A stretch of DNA of 64,000 nt from Dyadobacter endophyticus (GCF_014641595.1 NZ_BMIA01000001.1:2914426-2978425); one strand, 5' to 3'. Positions 8,746-18,337 are shown, numbered from the stretch's first letter. The notes: generated by a model not told the origin, from the letters alone. Numbers and translations are program-made.

Positions 8746-11286
8746 GCGTTGGCCGGCCTTTCTGCCGGCTCGAAAAAACCGCACTTTGAGCATATCGGCA
8801 GTGACGATGTAGAAAATCAGAATGCCGCCGATCCATGACGTTTCTTTGAGAGAAATTTCAGTAAAACCCAACTGGCTTGCCACTGGTGATACCGGAAGCA
8901 AAATCGTGACCAGTAATGCGATGACTGTAAGCCAAAGCAAAGGATTGGCTGGCCTGCTGCTCAGAAATGGCTGGCGTGTCCTGACCACCAGCAGAATCAA
9001 CAGCTCTGTGACCACTGATTCTATAAACCAGCCCGTACGAAAAGCTGCTCCCGACAGGTGCAGTTTAAAATACAGGATGTAAAAAGTCAGAAAATCGAAG
9101 AATGAACTGTGAAGCCCGAAGACGACCATGAAGCGCCGGATCAGGCTCATGCTCCATTTCCCCGATCGTCTTGTCTGCTGCGAATCTACCTGGTCGGAGG
9201 CGATGGCCAGAGCAGGAAGGTCGGTAATGAAGTTGGTAAGCAGTATCTGTTTGGGCAGCATCGGAAGAAATGGCAACAACAACGAAGCACCCGCTACACT
9301 GAACATATTACCGAAAGTAGCGCCGGTCGTAATGAAAATATACTTCATCGAATTAACGAAAGACTTTCTGCCTTCCATGATACCATCGGCCAGCACGGAA
9401 AGGTCTTTTTCCATTAAAACGAAGTCGGCAGCCTGTTTGGCCACGTCGACCGCATTGTGTGTCGAAATACCCGCATCGGCCGCATTAATTGCCGCCACAT
9501 CATTGATCCCGTCGCCGATATAGGCCGTTACCGCCCCCTGTTGCCGGAGCGCTTTGACCACCCTGACTTTCTGATGCGGCTCTATCTCTGCATAGACGGC
9601 TATCCCCATCGCGCGCTGGTGAAATGCCTCCGGGGAGAGCTCATCGAGCTCGGGGCCCGTCAGGACGCAGCCGGCTGCAACGCCGAGTTTTTGGGCAATG
9701 TGCATGGCGGCAAAACGATTATCACCCGTAATAATTTTCACTTCCACGCCCAATGCGCGCAGCTTTTGAATCGAGGCCAGGCTCGACGGCTTTAACGGGT
9801 CTTCAAGCAGCAAATACCCTGCAAATGACATTTCATCTTCGTCGGCCCTTGTGATATGGTCAAGCGGAGTCTGTTTGACTGCAATGCCTAACACCCGGTA
9901 ACCTTGCTCGCAATAGGTCTGGTATTGACTCAGCAGCGACAGGCGGTGCGCTTCGTCCAGGGGTACATAAACCCCTTTATCAACCTCCAGACGTGAACAT
10001 ACTTCGAGGATACATTCGAGGGCGCCCTTGCTGATCATGAGGTTGCCATTCTGACCTTCCGCTAACACCGTCACCCGCTTTCTGATAAAATCGTATGGAA
10101 CTTCATTGAGCCGCCGGTAGCCGTCCATGCCCAGTGCCAAATCGGCCAATGCCTGATCGATCGGGTTGGCAAAGCCCTGCTGCATGACGGCATTCAGATA
10201 AGCATACAGGCGAAGATGCTGCCGGGAATTCCCCGCCCCGTCGACCGCATCGCAAACCCGGACACTGCCCTCGGTGATGGTTCCGGTTTTATCGGTGCAG
10301 AGCACAGTCACTTCACCCAGATTGAAAATCGAAGAGAGCTTTTTGACGATCACCTTGCGCTCCATCATACGCGCGGCAGCTGTGGACATGGCCACCGTCA
10401 TGATAGCAGGAAGCAGCTCGGGCGCCATCCCCACAGCCAAAGCCAGCGAGAAAAGCACCGAATCGATCAGCGGCTTTCCAAAATAAATATTGACCGCAAG
10501 TATCACCAGCGTCAAAACGGTGGTGATCTGCAAGAGAAAGTAGCCAAAACCACGAATTCCACGCTCAAAGGCTGTTTCGGAAGTTTCCGAAAGACTTTCC
10601 CGGAGTTTACCGAAAACGGTATCCGCGCCGGTGCGGACCACAAGCGCCTTGCCGGTCCCGCTGATCACATTGGTGCCTTGCCAAAGGCAATTGAAGCTCT
10701 CTGAAAGCGCGGTTTGTCTACTGATTTGTCCCGACATCTTTTCTACGGGAAAACTTTCCCCGGTCAGGCTGCTTTCGTTGACATGCAGTTCATTGCTATC
10801 GATGATCCGGCAGTCTGCGGGGATAATATCGCCGGCTTTCAGCAGAACCAAATCACCTGGGACCACATCCTGTGCATCGACAACCTGCTGGGTGTTGCCA
10901 CGAAGCACGGTACTTTTTTGCGAAATCAGTTTTTGCAGCTTTTCGACGGCCTTACCTGCCTTGTAATCCTGCCAGAAGCTCAAAAGCCCGCTTGCCAGGA
11001 TAATGCAGCCGATAATAAACGTATCGTAAACTTCCCCCAAAAAGGCGGACAAAACGACTGCGACCACCAATAGCAGCACCAGCGGGCTTCTGAATTGGTT
11101 AGCCATGATTGCCAATATCTTTCGCAGCCCGCTATCTGAGCGGCCTTTACCAGCGCGGCTGCGTTGCAGTCTCAGCGCAGCCTGCTCACGGTCAAGACCG
11201 CTTCCATCTGTTGCCAGGGCCTGATATAGCGCTGTTAGGGGCGGCTCCCCAAGCTGCATTTGTAAAATTGGTTCAGCAGGCGCCAT
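8743..11286 (-). CDS. mgtA: P3-type Mg2+-translocating P-ATPase (MgtA-like)
   Basis: An 847-aa inner-membrane pump. It shows the order N-extension, M1-M2, actuator loop LTGESFP (~174-180), M4 motif APELLP (288-293; PEMLP in E. coli MgtA), phosphorylation motif CTDKTGTITEG with Asp332, hinge IGDGINDVAAINAADAGI, and C-terminal helices. The segment KVIVKKLSSIFNLG just before the phosphorylation site matches the MgtA/MgtB branch rather than the P2 branch seen at 859. It starts 4 bases after the adhP stop, so the two genes form an operon. Pairing an ADH with a Mg-type pump is unusual and points to shared stress regulation. Confidence 0.92.
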   Translation of the reverse strand: MAPAEPILQMQLGEPPLTALYQALATDGSGLDREQAALRLQRSRAGKGRSDSGLRKILAIMANQFRSPLVLLLVVAVVLSAFLGEVYDTFIIGCIILASGLLSFWQDYKAGKAVEKLQKLISQKSTVLRGNTQQVVDAQDVVPGDLVLLKAGDIIPADCRIIDSNELHVNESSLTGESFPVEKMSGQISRQTALSESFNCLWQGTNVISGTGKALVVRTGADTVFGKLRESLSETSETAFERGIRGFGYFLLQITTVLTLVILAVNIYFGKPLIDSVLFSLALAVGMAPELLPAIMTVAMSTAAARMMERKVIVKKLSSIFNLGEVTVLCTDKTGTITEGSVRVCDAVDGAGNSRQHLRLYAYLNAVMQQGFANPIDQALADLALGMDGYRRLNEVPYDFIRKRVTVLAEGQNGNLMISKGALECILEVCSRLEVDKGVYVPLDEAHRLSLLSQYQTYCEQGYRVLGIAVKQTPLDHITRADEDEMSFAGYLLLEDPLKPSSLASIQKLRALGVEVKIITGDNRFAAMHIAQKLGVAAGCVLTGPELDELSPEAFHQRAMGIAVYAEIEPHQKVRVVKALRQQGAVTAYIGDGINDVAAINAADAGISTHNAVDVAKQAADFVLMEKDLSVLADGIMEGRKSFVNSMKYIFITTGATFGNMFSVAGASLLLPFLPMLPKQILLTNFITDLPALAIASDQVDSQQTRRSGKWSMSLIRRFMVVFGLHSSFFDFLTFYILYFKLHLSGAAFRTGWFIESVVTELLILLVVRTRQPFLSSRPANPLLWLTVIALLVTILLPVSPVASQLGFTEISLKETSWIGGILIFYIVTADMLKVRFFRAGRKAGQR

Positions 11287-11290
11287 ACCA

Positions 11291-12316
11291 CTATATGCTC
11301 ATCACGACCCGACCTTCGATACGGCCCGCCTTCATATCGTCAAATATACTGTTGATGTCTTCGAGTCGCGCCGTGTGAACGGTTGCTTTCACCTTTCCGT
11401 CGAGGGCGAAGCCGACTGCTTCCTGCATATCCTTGCGCGTACCCACGATAGAGCCGCGGATGGTGTGCCGGTTAAGCACAGTCTGAAAAATGGGCAGATC
11501 GAAACTGCCGGGAGGCAGCCCGGTCAAGGCCATTGTGCCTTTTTTGCGGAGCGCGGAGATCCCTTGCTGAAAAGCCACGGGTGAAACCGCGGTAACCAGC
11601 ACGCCATGCATCCCCCCGGTCTCCTTTTTCAGAAAATCGCCCGGATCATTCACAGTAGCATTTACGGTCAGATCAGCCCCAAGGCGCTTTGCCAGATCCA
11701 GCTTGTCCTCGCTCACATCGATGGCCGCTACGTGCATACCCATTGCTTTCGCATATTGTACGGCCAGGTGGCCAAGACCCCCGATGCCTGAAATGGCCAC
11801 CCACTCCCCTGCCTTGGTATCAGTTTCCTTCAGGCCTTTGTAGACGGTCACGCCAGCGCATAAGATGGGCGCCATGCCGATCATATCTACTGATGCCGGC
11901 AAGTGCGCCACATAGCGCGCGTCGGCCAGCACGTATTCCGCGTAACTACCATCGACGCTATACCCTCCGTTCTGCTGGGCATCGCAGAGCGTTTCCCAGC
12001 CGGTAATGCAATACTCGCAGCAACCGCACGCGCTGTACAGCCAGGGCACCCCCACAATGTCGCCTTCTTTAACGCCAGTCACCTCAGGTCCCACCGCGGC
12101 TACATAGCCGATACCTTCATGGCCCGGGATGAGCGGTAATTGCGGTTTTACCGGCCAGTCGCCATCTGTTGCGTGAAGGTCTGTATGGCAAACGCCGCTG
12201 GCGACAACTTTGACTAAAACCTGATTATTGCCAGGGCGGCGCACGGCAACTTCCTGGATCCTGAGCGGCTGGCCGAACTGGTGGACAACCGCTGCTTTCA
12301 TCGTTTGAGGTAACAT
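11291..12316 (-). CDS. adhP: Zinc-dependent alcohol dehydrogenase, AdhP type
   Basis: A 341-aa medium-chain NAD(P)-dependent dehydrogenase. Catalytic zinc ligands are seen as Cys43-His44 and His66-Glu67 (GVCHTDLH, PGHEGIG). Structural zinc cysteines are 97, 100, 103 and 111. The coenzyme loop is SGIGGLGHLAVQYAK. It reduces aldehydes or oxidises alcohols in the cytoplasm; regenerating NAD+ under oxygen limitation fits the context. The start may be residue 6 (MKAAVVHQFG, base 12301), which is where AdhP proteins usually begin. Upstream lies one of the clearest Crp/Fnr-type boxes of the window. The MgtA-like ATPase follows after 4 bases. Confidence 0.93.
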   Translation of the reverse strand: MLPQTMKAAVVHQFGQPLRIQEVAVRRPGNNQVLVKVVASGVCHTDLHATDGDWPVKPQLPLIPGHEGIGYVAAVGPEVTGVKEGDIVGVPWLYSACGCCEYCITGWETLCDAQQNGGYSVDGSYAEYVLADARYVAHLPASVDMIGMAPILCAGVTVYKGLKETDTKAGEWVAISGIGGLGHLAVQYAKAMGMHVAAIDVSEDKLDLAKRLGADLTVNATVNDPGDFLKKETGGMHGVLVTAVSPVAFQQGISALRKKGTMALTGLPPGSFDLPIFQTVLNRHTIRGSIVGTRKDMQEAVGFALDGKVKATVHTARLEDINSIFDDMKAGRIEGRVVMSI

Positions 12317-12346
12317 AATTTTTAGTTTTCAAGTGGAATCTGCTGG

Positions 12347-12389
12347 TAAAGTTGGTTATTAAAAGCCCAGGTGATCATGACGGTTGTCA
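12347..12389 (-). promoter_or_regulatory. Crp/Fnr-type box and -7 element of adhP
   Basis: TGAC-GGTT-GTCA lies at 12378-12389 (palindromic half-sites). On the minus strand CAACTTTA (4 of 6 positions of TAnnTTTG) lies at 12347-12354. The centres are 33 bp apart. Confidence 0.65.
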
Positions 12390-12457
12390 GTTTCAAAAAT
12401 GACGGTAATGGCCCAAATCAATTATTTCCACTTCAAAACTTTAGTCAGAAAGCTGCA

Positions 12458-12500
12458 TGACATAAATCATAAATGTATCCGGCAAGCAGCCGGAAATTTG
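12458..12500 (+). promoter_or_regulatory. Crp/Fnr-type box and -7 element of the 12548 USP
   Basis: TGAC-ATAA-ATCA at 12458-12469 is followed by GAAATTTG (5 of 6 positions) at 12493-12500. The centres are 33 bp apart. Together with the adhP site it makes a divergent control region. Confidence 0.6.
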
Positions 12501-12547
12501 AGCCTGCAGAACCACGATGGTCTGCCACATATACACTTGAAGAGCTC

Positions 12548-13390
12548 ATGAAAAAAATCCTCGTACCCATCGATTTTTCAGAGAATGCCCACAAAGCGCT
12601 TTCTTTCGCCATTCGTATCGCAGACAAAACCAAGGCACGCCTGCTGATTCTTTATGTGTATCACCCCTATGTAAATGACATTGCTTTGCCGGAGTATATC
12701 GGCTCATTGGAAATTTACCGCGAGCTGGAAGAGTCATACCGCGAAAAACTCGACGAAGCCGTGGCGTTCGCTCGCCGGCAGGGAGTCCATGCGGAAGGTG
12801 TCTGGGAAACCGGCGGAACCCAGCCCGCGATCCTTGATCAAGCCCGAAGCAATCAAATCGATCTGATCGTGATGGGAAGAACAGGGCAAGGCGGCTTGCT
12901 GGACAAATTACTGGGTAGTAACAGCGCAGCCATCGCCTCAGATGCCGACTGTGCCGTGCTGATCATTCCGCCAATGGCTGTGGAGGCTGATTTTAAAAAT
13001 ATTGTCTATGCCACCCAACTGGAATTCGGCGAAAAACCGGTGCTCGCCCAAGCCATCGGACTCGCCCGGCAGCTGAAAGCACACATTACATTTCTAAAAA
13101 TCAATTCCGACCAGCAGCTCAATATTCAGTCTGATACCCAATACATGCGGGAAATAAAGGAGTATTTTGGAATTCCACCCGAAGATATTGTTGTCCGCGA
13201 CGCAGATAGCGTCCTGGAAGGTCTTCAAGCATACTGTCACCAGGCACATGCCGATCTGTTGATCCTTTGCAGGCGCGACAAGAATTTACTGCAACTGCTG
13301 CTGAATGGCCGGGGCCTTACCCGGAAGCTGGCGCTTGCGACTGATATTCCGCTGCTGGTATGCCATTTAAAAGAAAATGGTAGTCAGTAA
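12548..13390 (+). CDS. Universal stress protein, tandem domains
   Basis: A 280-aa protein starting at the ATG at 12548 (KKILVPIDFSENAHKAL). An in-frame ATG at 12473 lies on the proposed promoter and is not used here. The first half has a canonical nucleotide motif (GRTGQGGLLDKLLGSNSA); the second half has lost it (CRRDKNLLQLLLNGRG). It is alone on the plus strand, divergent from adhP with two Crp/Fnr-type boxes between them, and its last 7 bases overlap the end of the convergent ABC transporter gene. The protein is expected to be cytoplasmic. Confidence 0.92.
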   Translation: MKKILVPIDFSENAHKALSFAIRIADKTKARLLILYVYHPYVNDIALPEYIGSLEIYRELEESYREKLDEAVAFARRQGVHAEGVWETGGTQPAILDQARSNQIDLIVMGRTGQGGLLDKLLGSNSAAIASDADCAVLIIPPMAVEADFKNIVYATQLEFGEKPVLAQAIGLARQLKAHITFLKINSDQQLNIQSDTQYMREIKEYFGIPPEDIVVRDADSVLEGLQAYCHQAHADLLILCRRDKNLLQLLLNGRGLTRKLALATDIPLLVCHLKENGSQ

Positions 13391-14070
13391 AGTGGCTCAA
13401 GAATCCTTCCGTCCTCCATCTGAATAGTTCGCCCGGTCCTGCGGGCGAACTGCTGATCGTGGGTTACAATCAGCAGCGTCTGGCCCTGCTGCTGGGCCAG
13501 TTCGAGGAAAATCTCGAAAACAATTTCGCTATTGCGCTTGTCCAGATTGCCTGTCGGCTCGTCGCCCATGATGATCAGCGGATCGTTGATCATCGCCCGA
13601 GCGATGGCCACCCTTTGCTTTTGGCCGCCTGAAAGCTGATTGGGTTTCTTTTGCGCGTGCTCGGCCATGTCCAGTGCTACAAGTTTCTCATAGGCGCGCT
13701 GCCGGATCTCATCAGCCTCCCACCGGCCCAGTCTGAGCGCGGGCAACATGACATTTTGCAAGACAGAAAATTCATTGAGCAGATAATGGAATTGAAATAC
13801 AAACCCTATCTTTTCATTGCGGATCCGGGCAACCTGCGGCTCACTTTTGCCCTTCATGCAAACACCGTCGATGTAAAGCTCTCCATCGTAGTCCGTATCC
13901 ATAGTCGATAAAATGTAAAGCAGCGTGGATTTGCCACAGCCGGATTTGCCTGTTACCGACACAAATTCTCCCCTGGACAGCTGTAAATTGATGTCACTTA
14001 ATACCGTTACATCAACCGGGTCACGAAACGACTTGCTAATGTGGCTGGTCTGCAAGATGAGCTCTTTCAT
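13384..14070 (-). CDS. ABC transporter ATP-binding protein (LolD/MacB-type)
   Basis: A 228-aa nucleotide-binding subunit. Walker A is GKSGCGKST (~40-48), the signature is [14 protein letters not shown], Walker B is [13 protein letters not shown], and the switch histidine is in IVTHDQ. The TGNLD form is typical of the LolD/FtsE/MacB group working with FtsX-like permeases. Its start overlaps the permease stop by 4 bases, giving strict coupling. It closes an operon of SDR, adaptor, permease and ATPase. The substrate is unknown; lipoproteins, lipids, peptides or small toxic molecules are possible. Confidence 0.93.
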   Translation of the reverse strand: MKELILQTSHISKSFRDPVDVTVLSDINLQLSRGEFVSVTGKSGCGKSTLLYILSTMDTDYDGELYIDGVCMKGKSEPQVARIRNEKIGFVFQFHYLLNEFSVLQNVMLPALRLGRWEADEIRQRAYEKLVALDMAEHAQKKPNQLSGGQKQRVAIARAMINDPLIIMGDEPTGNLDKRNSEIVFEIFLELAQQQGQTLLIVTHDQQFARRTGRTIQMEDGRILEPLY

Positions 14071-15329
14071 TTTCCTCTGATGATAATAACCGGGTCGATC
14101 CGGCTGGCTTTTCGTGCGGGAAAATAGCCCGCAAAAAATGTAGTAGCGGCAGAAAAACCGAATCCTATCAGGTAAAAAACAGGATCGTAGTTAACAGGGT
14201 ATGTCTTTATCGTTGGCAGTGAGGACGTCTCAAAAGGAACCTGGTCGATGAGCAACGAGGCACCAAAGCCGAGCAGCAGGCCGATCAATCCTCCCAAAAT
14301 ACCAATGCCAGCGGCAATGCCGGTGAAGATGAATTTAACGTCCCATCCTGAAAAGCCTGTCGCTTTCAGGATGGCGATGGAATCCATTTTTTCATAGATC
14401 ATCATATTTAAAATGTTGTATATCCCAAAACCGGCCACGACCAGCAATGTAATGCCGACCGAATAGGAGATGAGGCTGCGGATGAAGCTGCCGGTTTCAT
14501 ATTGGGCGTTCTCGGTTTGAACATCGATGGCATCTACGCTGAAACGCTTGCTGAACTGACCGGCCAGCAGCGGCGCATTGCCGATGTCGCGCAACTTGAC
14601 CTGGATATCGGTCATATAATTGGAAGGTTTTCCAAGCAGCTTTTGCGCGGTCGCCATTGAAACATAGCTGTTCACCTGGTCAATTTCCCTCAGGCCCGAC
14701 TGAAAATAACCGACCACCTTCAGCGGCATCATTGCGCCTGTGATGGTGGTCACGTAGATCACCTCTCCGGGCGCGGCCATCATTTTATCGGCGATGTCCT
14801 TCCCAAGGATAATGCCGCCCGAGACCCTGTCCAGATCGCTGGCATCGCCCAGGGTGACATAGTCCTGAAATAGAAAAAGCCGTTTCTCCTGCTGGGGCTG
14901 TATCCCGTTAATGATCCCATTGATCCTGACAGCTCCGAGATTATAAAAAACCTGCGTAACGAGTTTGGGCGCCACGCCCAGTACCATCGGATCTTTTTGC
15001 AGGGCTTTGATAATAGCGCGGCTGTTTCGAATTTCGGGCCGCTCCGCTTTCGGCTTGACCGATCTGACAAAATGGTGGGAAGCCCCTTTGAAGTTAGCCG
15101 ACAGGGCGACCGGCTGGACCGGTGAGGTCTTAATATCGTTGTAGAGCCTGACATGTGGCGTCCGGTTAATGATCAGCCCGTCTAAAAGCTGGTTGAGCCC
15201 GGACATAAAGCTTAGTAAAGCGATGAACATAGTGATGCTGAACGTAACGCCTATCGCAGCGACAAGCGTCTGCTTCCACCTGGCTAGCAGCAGCGCGCGG
15301 GATATCTGAATGAGCAATGCGTATTTCAC
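14067..15329 (-). CDS. FtsX-like ABC transporter permease
   Basis: A 420-aa inner-membrane permease. One N-terminal helix (~18-42) is followed by a large periplasmic domain (~45-275) and three C-terminal helices (~285-310, ~335-365, ~385-410), the layout of MacB-like permeases without a fused ATPase. The segment NILNMMIYEKMDSIAILKATGF before the second helix is the usual coupling region to the ATPase. It overlaps the adaptor stop and the ATPase start by 4 bases each. It acts as a mechanotransmission-type exporter with the flanking subunits. Confidence 0.92.
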   Translation of the reverse strand: MKYALLIQISRALLLARWKQTLVAAIGVTFSITMFIALLSFMSGLNQLLDGLIINRTPHVRLYNDIKTSPVQPVALSANFKGASHHFVRSVKPKAERPEIRNSRAIIKALQKDPMVLGVAPKLVTQVFYNLGAVRINGIINGIQPQQEKRLFLFQDYVTLGDASDLDRVSGGIILGKDIADKMMAAPGEVIYVTTITGAMMPLKVVGYFQSGLREIDQVNSYVSMATAQKLLGKPSNYMTDIQVKLRDIGNAPLLAGQFSKRFSVDAIDVQTENAQYETGSFIRSLISYSVGITLLVVAGFGIYNILNMMIYEKMDSIAILKATGFSGWDVKFIFTGIAAGIGILGGLIGLLLGFGASLLIDQVPFETSSLPTIKTYPVNYDPVFYLIGFGFSAATTFFAGYFPARKASRIDPVIIIRGK

Positions 15330-16426
15330 TGTTCGGGCTGGATTATTTCGTCTCTTGCCGATAACCCTGACAGTATCTCGACCATTTCCAGATCACGCAG
15401 CCCTGGACGGACGCGGATCCGGTCGCCATTTTTACGCAACACGGTCGAATCGTCGACCATAAAGCGCCTGGGAATCAGCAAGGCATTTTTCTTATAGGCA
15501 CAGACAATATTGGCTTCCAATGTCAGGTTCGGGTAAAGTCCCGGCGGGGGGTGTTTAAGCCGGGCCTGCACGGTAAAGGTCCTGGTCTGCGTGTTCATAA
15601 TAGGATGAATTTCTTCTACAATGCCTTCAAAGACCTGACCCTGGTAACTATCCATTGTTACAAGGAGCTGTGCTCCAATACGAATCCTGGAAATATCGTA
15701 TTCATCCACCTGCAATTCCAGCAGGTATTTAGTAGTATTTCCAAGGATTGCAAGGATGGTCTGCGGCGCGACACTTTCGCCTTTCTCACGCAATAAATCA
15801 AAAACTACACCATCGAGCTGGCTGACGATACTGAACTGCTCCTGCTGAGCGCGTGAGATTGCCCAGTTTAGCCGCGACTGCTTTTCATCCAGCGCCAGTT
15901 GCCTACGCAGGTCCGTCAGCTGCCTTAGCGAAGACTTGCATGCGGCAGCGGAAGCATCGTATTGCAACTGACGCTGCTCAACCTGCACCAAAGTGCCGAT
16001 TTTCTGCTGCCAAAGCCGCTGCTGCCGGGCGAGCAGTAAGGAATCATTGCTAAACTTGTCGGCAGCCAGCTCCACATTGCGCTGCATTTCCTGCAAACGG
16101 TCCAGGTTGGCTGGCAGCGATGCATATTCGGCAGCCAGCAGCGCCCGCTCGCTGGCCAGCTTCTGCTGATCGCTCATGATAGTCAGCAACGTCTGCCCTC
16201 TGCTGACCTGCTGGCCCTCTCTGACATAGACGCTGTCGATAATGCCGGAAACCGCGGCAAAAGCCTGATACTGCCCTTTACTTTTAACAATACCGGAAGC
16301 ATAAACAGATTCTGTGATGGCACCCTGGACCGGCCGGATCGGCTTCGACCGCTGCTGGCAACCGAAAATCATCCAGAAGCAAAGCACAACCACGCTTCGG
16401 AACACGGCTGGAATGCCGGTTAGCAT
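15326..16426 (-). CDS. Periplasmic adaptor (HlyD/MacA-type) lipoprotein
   Basis: A 366-aa adaptor starting at the ATG at 16426; an in-frame upstream ATG at 16498 would overlap the SDR gene and is rejected. The N-terminus MLTGIPAVFRSVVVLCFW leads to a lipobox-like FGC, so it is probably lipid-anchored. Then come a biotinyl-lipoyl half (VSGIIDSVYVREGQQVSRGQ), a long coiled-coil hairpin (~85-190), the second half-domain (QLDGVVFDLLREKGESV) and a beta-barrel. It links the FtsX-type permease to an outer-membrane exit. The stop overlaps the permease start by 4 bases. Confidence 0.9.
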   Translation of the reverse strand: MLTGIPAVFRSVVVLCFWMIFGCQQRSKPIRPVQGAITESVYASGIVKSKGQYQAFAAVSGIIDSVYVREGQQVSRGQTLLTIMSDQQKLASERALLAAEYASLPANLDRLQEMQRNVELAADKFSNDSLLLARQQRLWQQKIGTLVQVEQRQLQYDASAAACKSSLRQLTDLRRQLALDEKQSRLNWAISRAQQEQFSIVSQLDGVVFDLLREKGESVAPQTILAILGNTTKYLLELQVDEYDISRIRIGAQLLVTMDSYQGQVFEGIVEEIHPIMNTQTRTFTVQARLKHPPPGLYPNLTLEANIVCAYKKNALLIPRRFMVDDSTVLRKNGDRIRVRPGLRDLEMVEILSGLSARDEIIQPEQ

Positions 16427-16448
16427 TACACCGGTAGCGGGTGCCCTT

Positions 16449-17198
16449 TTATTGCGCCAGGTAACCACCGTCGACCGGGTAATAGGCGCCTGTGACAAAT
16501 GAAGCCTTCGGACTGCTAAGCCACAGCACCAGTTCGGCCACTTCCTCCGGCTCGCCCATTCGCCCGATCGGATGCCGGCCGACCAGCCATTGCATTGTCT
16601 GTTCGTCCAGGTCTTTCAGCAGCGGCGTTTTGATAAATGCAGGGCCGACTGCATTAGCCCTTATTCCTTTCTGACCATATTCGAGGGCGATATTTTTGGT
16701 TAGCCCGACCAGGCCGTGCTTGGCGGCCACATACGCCGGACTGTTGGCAAAGCCGACGCTGCCCAAAATGGAGGCCATATTCACAATCGCTCCCCCACCC
16801 GAATTCAGCATGGCCGGAATCTGGTAGCGCACACCGTAGAATACGCCCGAAAGGTTTACAGCGATCACTTTGTCCCAGGCCTCGACCGGGTACATGCCCG
16901 TTGGCGCCATTGCGCCGCCTATCCCTGCATTATTACACGCAATGTGCAGTGCACCATATTTGTCAATGGTCGCCCAGACGAGCGCCTCATTATCCTGCGG
17001 CGATGAGACGTCACATTTGACAAAAAAGCCCTCGCCTCCCTGGTTAGTAATCAGACGAACGGTATGACGGCCTGAATCTTCGTCCATATCCGAAACAACA
17101 ACTTTTGCTCCCTCCTGCGCGTAGGTGAGCGCAACACTGCGCCCGATACCCGAGCCTGCGCCAGTAACGATGGCGACCTTATCTTGTAAGATTTTCAT
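16449..17198 (-). CDS. Short-chain dehydrogenase/reductase (classical SDR)
   Basis: A 249-aa NAD(P)-dependent oxidoreductase. The coenzyme loop is TGAGSGIGRS (12-21), the NNAG motif is at 89-92, and the catalytic triad is Ser143, Tyr156 and Lys160 (YVAAK). The Asp after the second strand (VVSDMDED) favours NAD over NADP. Full length for the family, with the usual C-terminal GAYYPVDGGYLAQ. It lies 22 bases before the exporter adaptor in the same orientation. The substrate is unknown; it resembles the glucose-1-dehydrogenase-like class used for secondary alcohols. Confidence 0.92.
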   Translation of the reverse strand: MKILQDKVAIVTGAGSGIGRSVALTYAQEGAKVVVSDMDEDSGRHTVRLITNQGGEGFFVKCDVSSPQDNEALVWATIDKYGALHIACNNAGIGGAMAPTGMYPVEAWDKVIAVNLSGVFYGVRYQIPAMLNSGGGAIVNMASILGSVGFANSPAYVAAKHGLVGLTKNIALEYGQKGIRANAVGPAFIKTPLLKDLDEQTMQWLVGRHPIGRMGEPEEVAELVLWLSSPKASFVTGAYYPVDGGYLAQ

Positions 17199-17244
17199 GG
17201 TCCTCAGATTAATATTTAGTTCAAAATGATTCTTGTGACGCCAT

Positions 17245-18120
17245 TTACAATGCCCGATTGTATTCGATCTCAGTGATCACGAAGCGTGCATAGGGGGAAT
17301 AGCCTTCCGGCAAATCCCAGGCCGCTTCCAATACGGTCGGAATGCGGATACCGTCGCGAAGCTGATATTCGCTCAGGCGCGCAACCCATTTCTGTCTGGG
17401 CCCTTCACCCATATTTCTCATTGCTGTCATCTGTTCGATTTCATGGGCAGCATTAAACTTTACCATCAGGCTGATCAGCATACCCTGATAGCTATATTCC
17501 AGCCTGGCCGATTGGTCGTCTACCGGGTACCATTGCAGGTCCTTGGATGGCAGCAGGTTTGTCGGAAAACAAACGCTTTCGCCAAGCCAACGCATGAGCT
17601 CCCCCCGGTTGAATTGCGGCCCGTGGCTGTCCTGTATTTGAAAAAGAGAAAACAGGTGCACCACAAGCCGCCCTTTACCATCCACGAACATATCGCGTGC
17701 TGTGAAGGTGGGCGTCTTCCCTTTCCAGATAAATCCGGGGCGGTGAGCCGTAAAATATTCCTCTCCTGAAATTGCCACCCAGCCCTTTTTAAGCTCTGTT
17801 TTAAAGAGCCCGGTGTGCAGCAGGTGCACACTCGAAATATAGGACTGCCCGGGCCTGAGCACATGCGTGAAATACTGTTGCACTGGCTGCGGTAGCCCTT
17901 CCAGCTGCCGGTAGCTAAATTTACGGCCGGAAACATCCGAGCCGTTCGCCAGCAATCTGGCCACGTCCCCGCTGAACCGCAAATACAGGTTCAAGCGGCC
18001 ACATAAGAAAACCAAGATCAGTAAAGTGATCAGGCCCAATGCCCATTTGGTCGCAGTAGTAACGTTACCGTCCCCGCTAACTGGCCGCTCCTTTTTGGAA
18101 AGTGGTCTAATTGTGTCCAT
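17245..18120 (-). CDS. DUF6544-like membrane-anchored protein
   Basis: A 291-aa protein with one N-terminal helix (~24-45) and a large domain outside or inside the membrane. The segments LEGLPQPVQQYFTHVL and KGWVAISGEEYF are what I know from the DUF6544 (formerly DUF6920) family. Its function is unknown. Other recognisable stretches are PGFIWKGKTPTF and TVLEAAWDLPEGYSPYARF near the C-terminus. It follows a 50-aa gene after 5 bases and precedes the SDR after 46 bases, so it is likely in the same operon as the exporter. Confidence 0.8.
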   Translation of the reverse strand: MDTIRPLSKKERPVSGDGNVTTATKWALGLITLLILVFLCGRLNLYLRFSGDVARLLANGSDVSGRKFSYRQLEGLPQPVQQYFTHVLRPGQSYISSVHLLHTGLFKTELKKGWVAISGEEYFTAHRPGFIWKGKTPTFTARDMFVDGKGRLVVHLFSLFQIQDSHGPQFNRGELMRWLGESVCFPTNLLPSKDLQWYPVDDQSARLEYSYQGMLISLMVKFNAAHEIEQMTAMRNMGEGPRQKWVARLSEYQLRDGIRIPTVLEAAWDLPEGYSPYARFVITEIEYNRAL

Positions 18121-18125
18121 AACAG

Positions 18126-18278
18126 CTAGCGCTTAAAACGGCCCGCGTTGGATTTGATCTTTGACATAAACGCGTGGAAATCCTGTGGGGAATGGGCTGC
18201 AGGCAAATGGCGTCCGGTCTGATCCGGCCGGATCACCCACGCAAACGCTTTAACCAGCGAATGGTAAATGCTATTCAT
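18126..18278 (-). CDS. Small 50-aa protein at the head of the DUF6544-exporter operon
   Basis: A short reading frame with ATG at 18276-18278 and TAG at 18126-18128, 5 bases before the DUF6544 gene. The product has an N-terminal amphipathic stretch (NSIYHSLVKAFAWVI), a polar middle (RPDQTGRHLPAAHS) and a basic C-terminus (SKIKSNAGRFKR). It has no recognisable domain. The tight spacing and the evenly coding composition make it a likely gene. It could be a small membrane-associated partner or a leader peptide. Confidence 0.5.
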   Translation of the reverse strand: MNSIYHSLVKAFAWVIRPDQTGRHLPAAHSPQDFHAFMSKIKSNAGRFKR

Positions 18279-18337
18279 AGCTCGTTTATTTTTAGGTTTA
18301 AAAATGAAACCAAATCTTACCGCTCACCTATATACGA

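Noticed and set aside
12473..12547. 25-codon N-terminal extension of the 12548 USP
   Set aside because: It would place coding sequence on the predicted -7 element and before the normal USP start; the ATG at 12548 gives the standard N-terminus.
16427..16498. 24-codon N-terminal extension of the adaptor lipoprotein
   Set aside because: It overlaps the SDR gene and pushes the signal peptide inside the protein.
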